Below are positions 53,940 through 62,053 of a stretch of 64,000 nt of DNA, piece by piece (the first letter of the stretch is position 1; each line of letters opens with the position of its first letter). The stretch covers positions 19,696 through 83,695 of the forward strand of contig NZ_BCXD01000024.1 of the NCBI RefSeq assembly GCF_001894925.1, written 5' to 3'. Both the position numbers and the translations under genes were made by a program. The stretch is from Rhodococcus rhodnii NBRC 100604. Its GTDB lineage: Bacteria > Actinomycetota > Actinomycetes > Mycobacteriales > Mycobacteriaceae. The notes under the pieces were generated by a model that was not told the origin of the DNA, ran no database searches, and was given only the letters and a program-made list of their open reading frames with translations.

Positions 53940-55427
53940 TCAGGGGGTGGGTATGTCGGTCCTTCCGTCGCCGCGGCCACCGGTCGTGACCTCGGCGGAC
54001 ACATCGGCGGCGACGTCGTCCGCCCTGTCGGCGTCGATGGCGAGCTCGTCGTCCGTCTCGTACGGGTTGGCCTCGCCCGCCTCGTACGCCGCCGTCACCT
54101 CGGGCGCGCGGTCGGAGCGGCGCGCGAACCCGGTGTGGTTGAACAGCAGGTTGAGCAGGAACGCACTCACCGCGGTGAGGACGACGCCGTCGGAGACGAT
54201 CGTCAGCGACCAGCTCGGGAAGTTCTGGAACATGTCGGGCATGAACTTCGGGAGCAGGCCCAGCCCGACGGCGAGTGCGACGATCGTCGCATTCACGTTG
54301 TCGTGCAGGTTCGCTCGACGCAGCGCCTGGACGCCGACGACCGCGATCGTCGCGAAGAGCACGAGCGAGACACCACCGATGATCGGCGGCGGCAACGCCG
54401 CGACGGCCGCGCCCATCTTCGGGATGAGGCTGAGGATCACGAGGATGAGGCCCGCGACGGCCGTGACGTACCGGCTGTAGATCCTGGTCGTCCGGACGGC
54501 GCCGACGTTCTGGTTGAAGACGGTGTCGGCGAAGCCGTTCATGATGCCGCCGAGCACACCCGACAGGCCGTCCGCCGCGAGGCCACGCGCGATGTCACCG
54601 CGGGTGACCTTCTTGCCGGTGATCTCGGCGAGGGCCATCATCGACGACAGCGACTCGGCGAAGATCACCATCATCACGATCGAGCACGAGATGACACCGG
54701 CGATCGGGAACTGCGGCGGTCCGAAGTGGAACGGGGTGACGACGCCGAACCAGTCCTCACCCGCCATGGCGCCGAAGTCGAGCAGGCCGAGCGGGATCGC
54801 GACGAGCAGCCCGCCGACGAGCGCGACGAGAATGCCGGCCTGCGACCAGAATCCCTTCGCGACGCAGATGAAGCCGATCGCGATGACCATCACGATGCCG
54901 GCGAGCGCGAGATTCCTGAGGTCGCCGTACTCGCTCGACGTCGGGTCCTGGCCGACGATCGATCCGCCCGCGACGCTGATGAGCGAGATGCCGATGACGA
55001 CGAGCACCGACCCCGTCACGAGGGGCGGGAAGTACTTGATGACCTTCGCGAACGGCCAGGCCATGATGAGGCCGAAGACACCACCGGCGAGCATCGACCC
55101 GTAGACGGCCTGCATGCCGTACTCCTGGCCGATGAGGATCAGCGGGGTGAGCTGCACGAACGTCGCACCCGCGATGACGGGCAGCCGCACGCCGAAGATC
55201 TTGCCGACGCCGAGGCTCTGGATGATCGTGATGATGCCGGCGACGAGGAGGTCAGCGTTGATGAGCATCGCGACCGTGTGCTGGTCGAGGCCGAGTGCTG
55301 CACCGAACGCGAGCGGGACGGCGACGCAGCCCGCGTACATGATGAGCACGTGCTGCAGGCCGAAGGTGGCCATCTTGGGCCACGGCAACAGCTGATCCAC
55401 CGCCTTCGCGGTGCTGCGATTCGTCAT
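53940..55427 (-). CDS. NCS2 nucleobase permease (uracil/xanthine/urate type)
   Basis: 495 residues, 14 membrane segments. 'QHVLIMYAGCVAVPLAFGAA' near the N-terminus, the substrate-site helix 'VIFAESLSSMMALAEITGKK' with its Glu, and 'FNQNVGAVRTTRIYSRYVTA' with the NCS2 'Q-x-N-x-G-x4-T-R' motif. Acidic cytoplasmic tail. The 'AESLSSMMALAEITGK' region resembles bacterial urate/xanthine members more than uracil UraA, which is inference. ATG overlaps the monooxygenase stop (4 bp), so the two genes are coupled. Confidence 0.9.
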   Translation of the reverse strand: MTNRSTAKAVDQLLPWPKMATFGLQHVLIMYAGCVAVPLAFGAALGLDQHTVAMLINADLLVAGIITIIQSLGVGKIFGVRLPVIAGATFVQLTPLILIGQEYGMQAVYGSMLAGGVFGLIMAWPFAKVIKYFPPLVTGSVLVVIGISLISVAGGSIVGQDPTSSEYGDLRNLALAGIVMVIAIGFICVAKGFWSQAGILVALVGGLLVAIPLGLLDFGAMAGEDWFGVVTPFHFGPPQFPIAGVISCSIVMMVIFAESLSSMMALAEITGKKVTRGDIARGLAADGLSGVLGGIMNGFADTVFNQNVGAVRTTRIYSRYVTAVAGLILVILSLIPKMGAAVAALPPPIIGGVSLVLFATIAVVGVQALRRANLHDNVNATIVALAVGLGLLPKFMPDMFQNFPSWSLTIVSDGVVLTAVSAFLLNLLFNHTGFARRSDRAPEVTAAYEAGEANPYETDDELAIDADRADDVAADVSAEVTTGGRGDGRTDIPTP

Positions 55428-56950
55428 CGGACGGTTCCTTCGGTGAGGAGGGAGGCGGGGTGATCGTCCGCGGCGCTGCGGGCGACATCGGCTTCGGTGG
55501 CGTGGGACGCGGTGTCGGGACGGACCGCGTCACGCGACGGGTCGTACCTGTCGAACGTGTGCACCTCGGTCGATTCGAATCGGCGGAAGTCGGCGACGAA
55601 CTCGTCGGCGTGTTCGAGGAACGCGCCGCGGGAGATCGTCGAGGCGAGCCTGCCCAGCCCGGCGGTGATGCCGGACAACTGATGGCCCGCGACGCCCATG
55701 CTCGCGCGGGCGCCCACCGAGAGGTGGAACAGGCGCGAGATCCAGGGCGCGGCCGCCTCGTCCTTCGGGGTGAACTCGAAGCCACCGCCGAGGTAGGGGC
55801 ACGGACCGACACCCGTTCCCTTCGCGGGTGCGTGACGATCCTCCCAGAGGGCGATGTCGTCGACGAACTCGGCCAGCTCGGGACGTCGTCGCAGGTCGGT
55901 GACGTAGCCGGTCGCGGCGACGAGGAAGTCGACGTCGTGAGTTCCCTTGGGGGTCGTGATGCGCAGCCGGCCGTCCGGGAGGGCCTCGACGGCGGTGAAC
56001 GGTGCGCCGAGTTCGAGCGTGAAGTTGTCGAAGTCGCGGCAGCGCCACACGCCGAGCTGCGTCGGCGGCTGCGGAAGCCCTCCGCTGTACATCGTGAACG
56101 CGAACTTCTGTTCGTCGCTCCAGTCGTAGAAGTGGTTCTGGAAGCCCGCGAACTCCATCCACCGCAGCGGGTTCTGCGTCGGAACGCTCTCGCGTCGCGC
56201 GAAGACGGTGACGTCGGCGGCGCCGGCCTCGAGGGCGCACGCGGCGTTGTCCCATCCGCTCGCGCCCGCACCGAGTACGCCGACCGACTTGCCGGCGAGG
56301 GCTCCGAAGTCGATGTCGTCTGCACTGTGGGCCCACAGTTCGCGCGGCAGAGCGCTCACGAAGTCCGGCACCGACGTGGCGCCTGCGCCGTCGAGACCCG
56401 GGGCGAAGATCACACGGCGGGCGGTGACCGTCTCGGTCCGCCCGTCCGTCGCGAGGTCGACCGTGAACGGTCCGTCGGGGTCGGTGGGGCGATGGACCCC
56501 GGTCACCTCGGTGTCGCACTGGACGGGGAGGTCCGCGACCTCGCGGTACCAGTCGAGGTACTCGGCCCAGTCGAGACGCGGAACGAAGGTGATCGACTCC
56601 CACGCCTGCGCGCCGTACTTCGCCTCGAACCACGAGCGCACCGACAGGGAGGGGACGTCCAGTTCGATTCCGCGCATCCACTTGGGGCTGCGGAGCGTGT
56701 GCATGCGTGCGTACGAACGCCACGGGCCGGCCTGGGTGCGCGGGTTGCGGTCGACGACCAGGACCCGGGGGATGCGCTCGCGTTGCAGCGCGAACGCAGC
56801 CGACAGTCCGGCGTGACCACCGCCGACGATCAGCACTTCGTAGTCCGTGCCGGGCGTCTGCGGAACCCACCAGCGCGGCGAGTTCCCGGTGGTCTCGAGG
56901 TCGCGCCGCACGCGCTCGTTCAGTGCGGCGAGACCGGTCGGGGCAGTCAT
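55424..56950 (-). CDS. Flavin-containing monooxygenase-like oxidoreductase
   Basis: 508 residues. FAD-binding 'VLIVGGGHAGLSAAFALQRE' (about 38-57) and NADPH-binding 'KSVGVLGAGASGWDNAACAL' (about 222), with 'FLVAATGY' as the FMO/BVMO ATG-containing motif. It should insert oxygen into a small substrate or hydroxylate it. First gene of an operon with a nucleobase permease, divergent from a GntR regulator; oxidation of an imported purine or pyrimidine-like compound is the natural inference. ATG follows GGAGGACC. Confidence 0.82.
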   Translation of the reverse strand: MTAPTGLAALNERVRRDLETTGNSPRWWVPQTPGTDYEVLIVGGGHAGLSAAFALQRERIPRVLVVDRNPRTQAGPWRSYARMHTLRSPKWMRGIELDVPSLSVRSWFEAKYGAQAWESITFVPRLDWAEYLDWYREVADLPVQCDTEVTGVHRPTDPDGPFTVDLATDGRTETVTARRVIFAPGLDGAGATSVPDFVSALPRELWAHSADDIDFGALAGKSVGVLGAGASGWDNAACALEAGAADVTVFARRESVPTQNPLRWMEFAGFQNHFYDWSDEQKFAFTMYSGGLPQPPTQLGVWRCRDFDNFTLELGAPFTAVEALPDGRLRITTPKGTHDVDFLVAATGYVTDLRRRPELAEFVDDIALWEDRHAPAKGTGVGPCPYLGGGFEFTPKDEAAAPWISRLFHLSVGARASMGVAGHQLSGITAGLGRLASTISRGAFLEHADEFVADFRRFESTEVHTFDRYDPSRDAVRPDTASHATEADVARSAADDHPASLLTEGTVR

Positions 56951-56991
56951 CAGCAGAGGTCCTCCATCAGCGGGGAAGCTGTCGGGAAACT

Positions 56992-57001
56992 GTCTACAGA
57001 C
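56992..57001. promoter_or_regulatory. Candidate GntR operator in the divergent gap
   Basis: GTCTACAGAC is a near-perfect inverted repeat (GTCT-AC-AGAC), resembling FCD-type GntR sites of the 'TGT-N-TACA' kind. It lies 41 bp before the monooxygenase ATG and 60 bp before the -10 of the GntR gene, the place for a shared operator. Confidence 0.4.
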
Positions 57002-57060
57002 GGCAAACTACAACTGGATGAAGTCGTGTGACGGCCGCGTTAACAGCCGAAATCCGCGGA

Positions 57061-57066
57061 TACGGT
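57061..57066 (+). promoter_or_regulatory. -10 element of the GntR gene (leaderless)
   Basis: TACGGT, 7 nt before ATG 57074. GTG 57065 would overlap it and is therefore rejected as start. Confidence 0.55.
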
Positions 57067-57073
57067 GAACGAC

Positions 57074-57727
57074 ATGATCGTGCAAGAGAGCCTGGTGAGC
57101 CTCGCAGCGTCCAGTGTCGAGAAGATGATCCTCACCGGCGTCCTGACGCCCGGTCAGCGCATCACCGAACCCGGACTGGCCGAGCAACTCGGCATCAGCC
57201 GGCCGCCGCTGCGTGAGGCGCTGCGCGTGCTCGCCGGCCACGGGCTCCTCGAACAGGTGCCCCGGCGCGGCTACCGCGTCATCGATCCGTCCGACGAGGA
57301 TCTCGACGAGATCTTCACGCTCCGGCACGCCCTCGAATCCTTCGCGTTCGATCTCGTGGCGGCCCCCGGCGCGGGAGTCGCCGATCTCGGTCCGGTCGAC
57401 GGCGCGCTCGGCAGGATGCACGACGCCGCGCGAGGGGGAGACGCGGCCGAGTTCGCCGCCGCGAATCGGGCGTTCCACCTCGAGATGGTGCGCGCCGCCG
57501 GCCACTCGCGCCTCACCGACACCTACGAGCGGCTGCTGACGCAGATGCAGATCGGGATGGCCCGCGACATCCAGGGCGAGGCCGAGACGCGGGGCGAACT
57601 CACCAGCGCGTACGAGCGTCACGCCGCCCTGCTCGAGGCGCTCCGGACCGGCGATCGCGAGCGGATCCGTGTCGCTCATCACGCCCATGGATCGCGTCCG
57701 GTGACCTGCTCGCAGCTCACCGCATGA
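57074..57727 (+). CDS. GntR family regulator, FCD type
   Basis: 217 residues. Winged helix 'ILTGVLTPGQRITEPGLAEQ' with recognition helix 'LGISRPPLREALRVLAGHGL' and wing 'LEQVPRRGYRVIDPSDED'. FCD ligand domain: 'IFTLRHALESFAFDL', 'ANRAFHLEMVRAAGHSRL' (metal/carboxylate His) and 'AYERHAALLEALRTGDRERI' with 'AHHAHG'. Typically binds an organic acid and represses a divergent catabolic operon, here the monooxygenase-permease pair. ATG leaderless start. Confidence 0.9.
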   Translation: MIVQESLVSLAASSVEKMILTGVLTPGQRITEPGLAEQLGISRPPLREALRVLAGHGLLEQVPRRGYRVIDPSDEDLDEIFTLRHALESFAFDLVAAPGAGVADLGPVDGALGRMHDAARGGDAAEFAAANRAFHLEMVRAAGHSRLTDTYERLLTQMQIGMARDIQGEAETRGELTSAYERHAALLEALRTGDRERIRVAHHAHGSRPVTCSQLTA

Positions 57728-57822
57728 GGTGAGGGTTGGCTACCTCGTGCCCGCTACGACGCGAGTGGCAAACTGGGGCGTTGTAGTGCCGCAGCCCCGG
57801 CAGGAGAAAGGTCAGAACTGAC

Positions 57823-58149
57823 GTGACGTACACGATCGCCGAGCCCTGTGTCGATGTCCTGGACAAGGCGTGCATCGAGGAGTGTCCGGTCGACTGCATC
57901 TACGAGGGCGGGCGCATGCTCTACATCCACCCGGACGAGTGCGTCGACTGCGGGGCGTGCGAGCCGGTGTGCCCCGTCGAAGCGATCTTCTACGAGGACG
58001 ACGTCCCCGATGAGTGGGTCGAATACACGAAGGCGAACGCCGACTTCTTCGACGAGATCGGGTCGCCCGGCGGTGCCGCGAAGGTCGGCAAGGTCGACTA
58101 CGACCCGCCGCTCGTCAAGAACCTGCCGCCGATGGGCGAAGAGGAGTAA
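57823..58149 (+). CDS. fdxA: 7Fe ferredoxin FdxA
   Basis: 108 residues. '[20 protein letters not shown]' binds the [3Fe-4S] cluster and '[18 protein letters not shown]' the [4Fe-4S] cluster, as in actinobacterial FdxA/FdxC. Small electron carrier for cytochromes P450 and other oxidoreductases. Ends '[10 protein letters not shown]'. GTG start follows AGGAGAAAGG. In many relatives fdxA precedes dapC; here it is followed by a terminator hairpin and a surface protein gene, so the usual pairing is absent. Confidence 0.95.
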   Translation: MTYTIAEPCVDVLDKACIEECPVDCIYEGGRMLYIHPDECVDCGACEPVCPVEAIFYEDDVPDEWVEYTKANADFFDEIGSPGGAAKVGKVDYDPPLVKNLPPMGEEE

Positions 58150-58177
58150 CAGCCGCGGCACCTGCCGCGCCTTCACG

Positions 58178-58206
58178 ACGCCGACGGAGCATTGCTCCGT
58201 CGGCGT
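58178..58206 (+). terminator. fdxA terminator hairpin
   Basis: 13-bp stem (58178-58190 with 58194-58206), loop ATT, 28 nt after the fdxA stop. GC-rich, with no long T-run, as is common in actinobacteria. Confidence 0.65.
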
Positions 58207-58508
58207 ACTCGTCGGTATGTGCGTGTTCTGGAAAAGCCGAGGTCGAGGTGCGATTTCATAGCACCGCGCCGCGATTTCCACCAGTTGCACTTCGGTAACG
58301 ATGGCTGTTGCCGTCTCCGTACCATGCCGCGCCCTCCCTGCCCTGTCTCATGCTGAACCGACGTGGGCCTCCGGAGTTGTCGCACGGAATCTCATGGGTG
58401 TAATTCGCTCTGCTGCAACAGAGTTCGTGTGCGCACCCTCCGGTCCCGCGGTTCGTGTCCGCGGTTCTCCGCGCACGAAATCTCGTGACGGCGTGATGAG
58501 GAGGATGC
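58207..58508. other. Leader region of the surface protein, no gene seen
   Basis: About 300 bp with somewhat lower GC than the flanks. A direct repeat of CGCGGTT occurs near 58450-58480. Candidate -10 hexamers (TAACGA near 58297, TAATTC near 58401) but none convincing. A strong ribosome site GAGGAGG lies at 58497-58503. No open frame with coding character. Confidence 0.4.
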
Positions 58509-61355
58509 GTGAGCCGGTTCGTCTCGAAGGCGCGGTCGGTCTGCCTGACCGTGCTGACCAGCTTGCTGGTGATGACCGCCGGTCCGGCGGCGCTCGCCCA
58601 GCCGACCACGACGCCACCGGCCGCTCCCACGACCCAGCCGACTGCTCCGGCGACTCAGCCGGCGCCACCCGAACTGCCGACCACGACGCCGCCGCCCACG
58701 ACTCCCGAGACGACCGCGCCGGAGACGACTCCGCCGGAGACCACGGTGCCCACGACGGAGACGGAGGCTCCACCGCCCGGTGCCCCCCGCGCGCCCCTGT
58801 CGTGTCTGATGCTCTATTCGATCGACAACAACGCGGGCTACGTGCAGCAGATCGATCCCGAGACGGGCGCGTACACCGATGCATTCCCGATCGACGCGAC
58901 GACGTCGAACAACAATCAGCTCGGCATCAGTACCGACGGTCGCTACGCGATCTACACCTCACGCCCGAGTTCGTCGGCCACCAGTCCGAAGACGATCTAT
59001 CGGTACGACACCCAGACCGGCGAGACGACGAGCACTCCGGCGTCGAATGCCGTCATCCACACGCACGGCGCGATCAATCCTGCCAACGGTCTCTTCTACT
59101 ACGGCGGTCGCGCAGCCTCCGGAGGGACGATCGACGTCGCCGCATACGATCCCGAGACCGGCACCGACCTCGGCCTCGTCATGCAGGTGACCGTTCCCGA
59201 CACCGATGCGCGAGGCGATCAGAACGGTGATCTCGCGTTCGACTCGCACGGCAACATGTACGTCGTCCTCGCCTCCAGCTCCCAAGGGGCCGTCTACAGC
59301 GTTGCCGGCCCGGTGCCGTCGTCGGGGCCTGCCCAGCCGCTCGAGGCGACGCGGATCACGGAACGCACATCGGCCTTCGCATCGGCCGACTCGATCGCGT
59401 TCAACCCCTTCGGCTACCTGTACGTCGGACAGGGAACGTCGCTCGTCGTCATCGACCCGAGAAGCGGGGAGGCGGTGGATACGCACAGGACGACCGAGAT
59501 GACGGACATGGCGTCGTGCTCGACACCGAGCTCGATCGCGGTGTTCAAGAATCTGCCCGCGGGCCGGTTCGATCCCGACGATCAGTTCACCCTCGAGATC
59601 AGCGGCGACGGGCTGTCGGAGAACGTCACCGAGACGACCGCCGGAGACGGGATCGGCATCCAGGATCAGCAGATCGCCCCGCACATCGTGCTCGGCGGCG
59701 ACGTCGTCACGGTGACGGAGACCGCCGCCGGCGACACCGACTTCGCGAACTATCAGACGACGTGGGAATGCATCAACGCGCGTGACGGGACGGTACTCGC
59801 GTCGGGCGACAGTCCGCAGGGTGGGCAGGTACAGATACCGACGGTGCCCGTCACCGGAACGAACGTCGAGTGCACTTTCACGAACACACCGCTCACAGTA
59901 GCGAGCATCGCACTCGAGAAGACGGCGACGCCGACCGTCATGAGCACGGTCGGCGAGGTGATCAGCTACGAGTTCGTGGTGACGAACACGGGTCGTTCAC
60001 CGGTCGCGAACGTCAGGGTGGAGGAGCGGGACTGGAACGGTAGCGGGCCCATGTCGGTGATCGCCTGCCCGGCCGAGACGTTGCCGTCCGGGGCCTCGCT
60101 GACGTGTACCGCGAGTTACGTCGTGCAGCAGGGCGATCTCGATCGTGGCCTGATCCACAACGAGGCCCAGGCGTTGGGAGATTCGCGTGCGGGACAGGTG
60201 GTGTCGAACCTCGACGATGCCGATGTGGTGGCTACACGTGCGCCCAACATCGCGCTGGTCAAGGTGGCCGATCCGCCGACGATGAGCACCGTCGGCGAGA
60301 CGATCGACTACGAGTTCCGCGTCACGAACACCGGCAACACGACCTTGACCGACGTCGGTATTGACGAGGTCGAGTGGACGGGTAGCGGACAGCTGTCGGC
60401 CATCGTCTGTCCGCCGGAGGCGGCGTCGGTCGCGCCGGGCGATTCGGTGACCTGCACAGCGACGTATCAAGTGCAGCAGGGCGACCTGGATCGCGGTTCC
60501 ATCTACAACGTCGCGACGTCGACCGGTACGCCGCCGGGGATGGATCCGATCACCTCGAACGAGGCCGATGCTCTCGTGACGGGTGAGCCGAACGCGGACA
60601 TCGCCCTGGTGAAGACCGGAGCGCCGGTCTCGGGGCTGCGCGAGGGCGACACGGTGAACTACAGCTTCGAGGTCACCAACACCGGCAACACGACGCTCAC
60701 GAACGTGCGTGTCGAGGAGACCTTCTTCTCCGGCTCGGGGCAGATGTCCGAGATCGTCTGTCCGGACACGCCGCTGGAGCCCGGCGACTCGCTGACGTGT
60801 ACGGCGACGTACGTCATCACGGCGCAGGACGTCGAGGCCGGCTCCGTCACGAACACGGCTGTGGCATACGGAGATCCGCCCGAGGGTGATCCGGTCGAGT
60901 CGTCTCCGTCGACCGTCGTGGTGACGACCGTCAAGGATGGTGACGACTGCTGCATCGAGATCATCGTGCCGCCGATCATCATCCCGCCGGGCATCACGCC
61001 TCCCGGTCCTCCCGGGCCTCCCGGGACGCCGGGGACGCCGGGCACGCCGGGCGCACCGGGAACGCCGGGTGGCCCAGGCGGGCAGGGCGGTTCGCAGCAA
61101 GGCGGTCAGGGTGGCCAGAGCGGTCAGGGCCAGGGCGGTCAGGGGCAGGGCGGCCAGGGTAGCCCGGCTGCACCCGGTGGCCAGGGCGGTCAGAGCCCGC
61201 AGACGACCCGCGGCGGACTCGGCGGGCTGATCGACTCCGGTCTCGGGGCCGACGCCGAGAATCGCGGCCGCAACATCGGCCTCGTGGTCGCCGGCCTCGC
61301 GCTCCTGATCGCCGCTGCTGTCGCGAGTATCGTGGTCTGGAGACGGCGCCACTGA
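58509..61355 (+). CDS. Cell-surface repeat protein with DUF11/DUF7507-like domains
   Basis: 948 residues. Signal peptide to about 'AALA|QP' (30/31). Thr/Pro-rich stalk to about 95. A propeller-like domain resembling DUF6923 ('LYSIDNNAGYVQQIDPETGA') spans about 98-345. A prealbumin-like fold follows to about 465. Three tandem repeats start near 466, 579 and 697, each with 'VTNTG', 'GSG-x-[LM]-S' and a Cys-pair 'C[PD]...LTCTA'. Collagen-like PPGPPG/GGQGG stretch about 822-897, then a membrane helix (about 922-944) and 'RRRH'. Anchored surface fibre or adhesin. No LPxTG motif before the helix. GTG start. Confidence 0.85.
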   Translation: MSRFVSKARSVCLTVLTSLLVMTAGPAALAQPTTTPPAAPTTQPTAPATQPAPPELPTTTPPPTTPETTAPETTPPETTVPTTETEAPPPGAPRAPLSCLMLYSIDNNAGYVQQIDPETGAYTDAFPIDATTSNNNQLGISTDGRYAIYTSRPSSSATSPKTIYRYDTQTGETTSTPASNAVIHTHGAINPANGLFYYGGRAASGGTIDVAAYDPETGTDLGLVMQVTVPDTDARGDQNGDLAFDSHGNMYVVLASSSQGAVYSVAGPVPSSGPAQPLEATRITERTSAFASADSIAFNPFGYLYVGQGTSLVVIDPRSGEAVDTHRTTEMTDMASCSTPSSIAVFKNLPAGRFDPDDQFTLEISGDGLSENVTETTAGDGIGIQDQQIAPHIVLGGDVVTVTETAAGDTDFANYQTTWECINARDGTVLASGDSPQGGQVQIPTVPVTGTNVECTFTNTPLTVASIALEKTATPTVMSTVGEVISYEFVVTNTGRSPVANVRVEERDWNGSGPMSVIACPAETLPSGASLTCTASYVVQQGDLDRGLIHNEAQALGDSRAGQVVSNLDDADVVATRAPNIALVKVADPPTMSTVGETIDYEFRVTNTGNTTLTDVGIDEVEWTGSGQLSAIVCPPEAASVAPGDSVTCTATYQVQQGDLDRGSIYNVATSTGTPPGMDPITSNEADALVTGEPNADIALVKTGAPVSGLREGDTVNYSFEVTNTGNTTLTNVRVEETFFSGSGQMSEIVCPDTPLEPGDSLTCTATYVITAQDVEAGSVTNTAVAYGDPPEGDPVESSPSTVVVTTVKDGDDCCIEIIVPPIIIPPGITPPGPPGPPGTPGTPGTPGAPGTPGGPGGQGGSQQGGQGGQSGQGQGGQGQGGQGSPAAPGGQGGQSPQTTRGGLGGLIDSGLGADAENRGRNIGLVVAGLALLIAAAVASIVVWRRRH

Positions 61356-61369
61356 CAGGGAAGCCGACG

Positions 61370-62053
61370 ATGTCCCGCGAGAAGCGTTCCCACCCCGCGA
61401 CGACGACGGCGCTGCTGGTGCTGATGGTCGCCGTCGCGGCGGTGGGAGGGTTCCTGGTAGTCCAGGGATTCCGGGGCGCCGAGTTACCCGGCTCGGACAT
61501 CCTGGGCGGCGGTCCGTCGGGGCCGGCGGGAGCTCCGATGCCCACCGAGACGTTCGCGCTCGCGCCCGGTGCCGTGACGGACCCGTCCGACGAGCCCGTC
61601 GCCGTTGCCGCCGAGAGCGTCGTGATTCCGTCGCTCGGGATCGATGCGTCGTTGCGGCCCAACGAGATCGACGCCTCGGGGCTGCTGGTGATCCCCGAGG
61701 ACGTCGCACAGGTGACGTACTGGACCGAGTCGGCGCCCATCGCGTCGCCGACCGGCGCGGTACTCGTCGCCGGCCACGTCGACAGCCGAGATCGCGGCGC
61801 CGGCGCGCTCTTCGAGCTGCATCGGGTGAGCCCCGGTGCTGCGATCCACCTGAATCACGGCGGCGTGACGACACGATGGAAGGTCGTCGGCATGGAGACG
61901 ATCGTCAAAGAAGCCCTGCCGCAAGACATCTTCCGGGGCGACCAGGGGGCCCGCGAGCTCTATCTCGTCACGTGCGGCGGTGAGGTGGTCCAGGATGCTG
62001 CCGGACGGAACACCTACAGCGACAACGTGATCGTCACCGCGGTTCCGTACTGA
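61370..62053 (+). CDS. Class F-like sortase
   Basis: 227 residues. One N-terminal membrane helix (about 12-33), then the sortase domain (about 80-227): 'VVIPSLGIDASLRPNEID', catalytic His in 'LVAGHVDSRDRG' (about 134), catalytic Cys in 'LYLVTCGGEVV' (about 201), and a likely Arg in 'AGRNTYSDNVIV'. Cleaves a sorting signal and links the protein to the wall. Start 14 bp after the surface protein stop, so that protein is the natural substrate. ATG 61370. Overlaps the DUF2339 gene tail by 20 bp. Confidence 0.85.
   Translation: MSREKRSHPATTTALLVLMVAVAAVGGFLVVQGFRGAELPGSDILGGGPSGPAGAPMPTETFALAPGAVTDPSDEPVAVAAESVVIPSLGIDASLRPNEIDASGLLVIPEDVAQVTYWTESAPIASPTGAVLVAGHVDSRDRGAGALFELHRVSPGAAIHLNHGGVTTRWKVVGMETIVKEALPQDIFRGDQGARELYLVTCGGEVVQDAAGRNTYSDNVIVTAVPY

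Noticed and set aside
60975..61200. Possible mini- or microsatellite array
   Set aside because: The GGTCAGGG-like repeats encode the collagen-like Gly/Gln stalk of the surface protein and are explained by coding.
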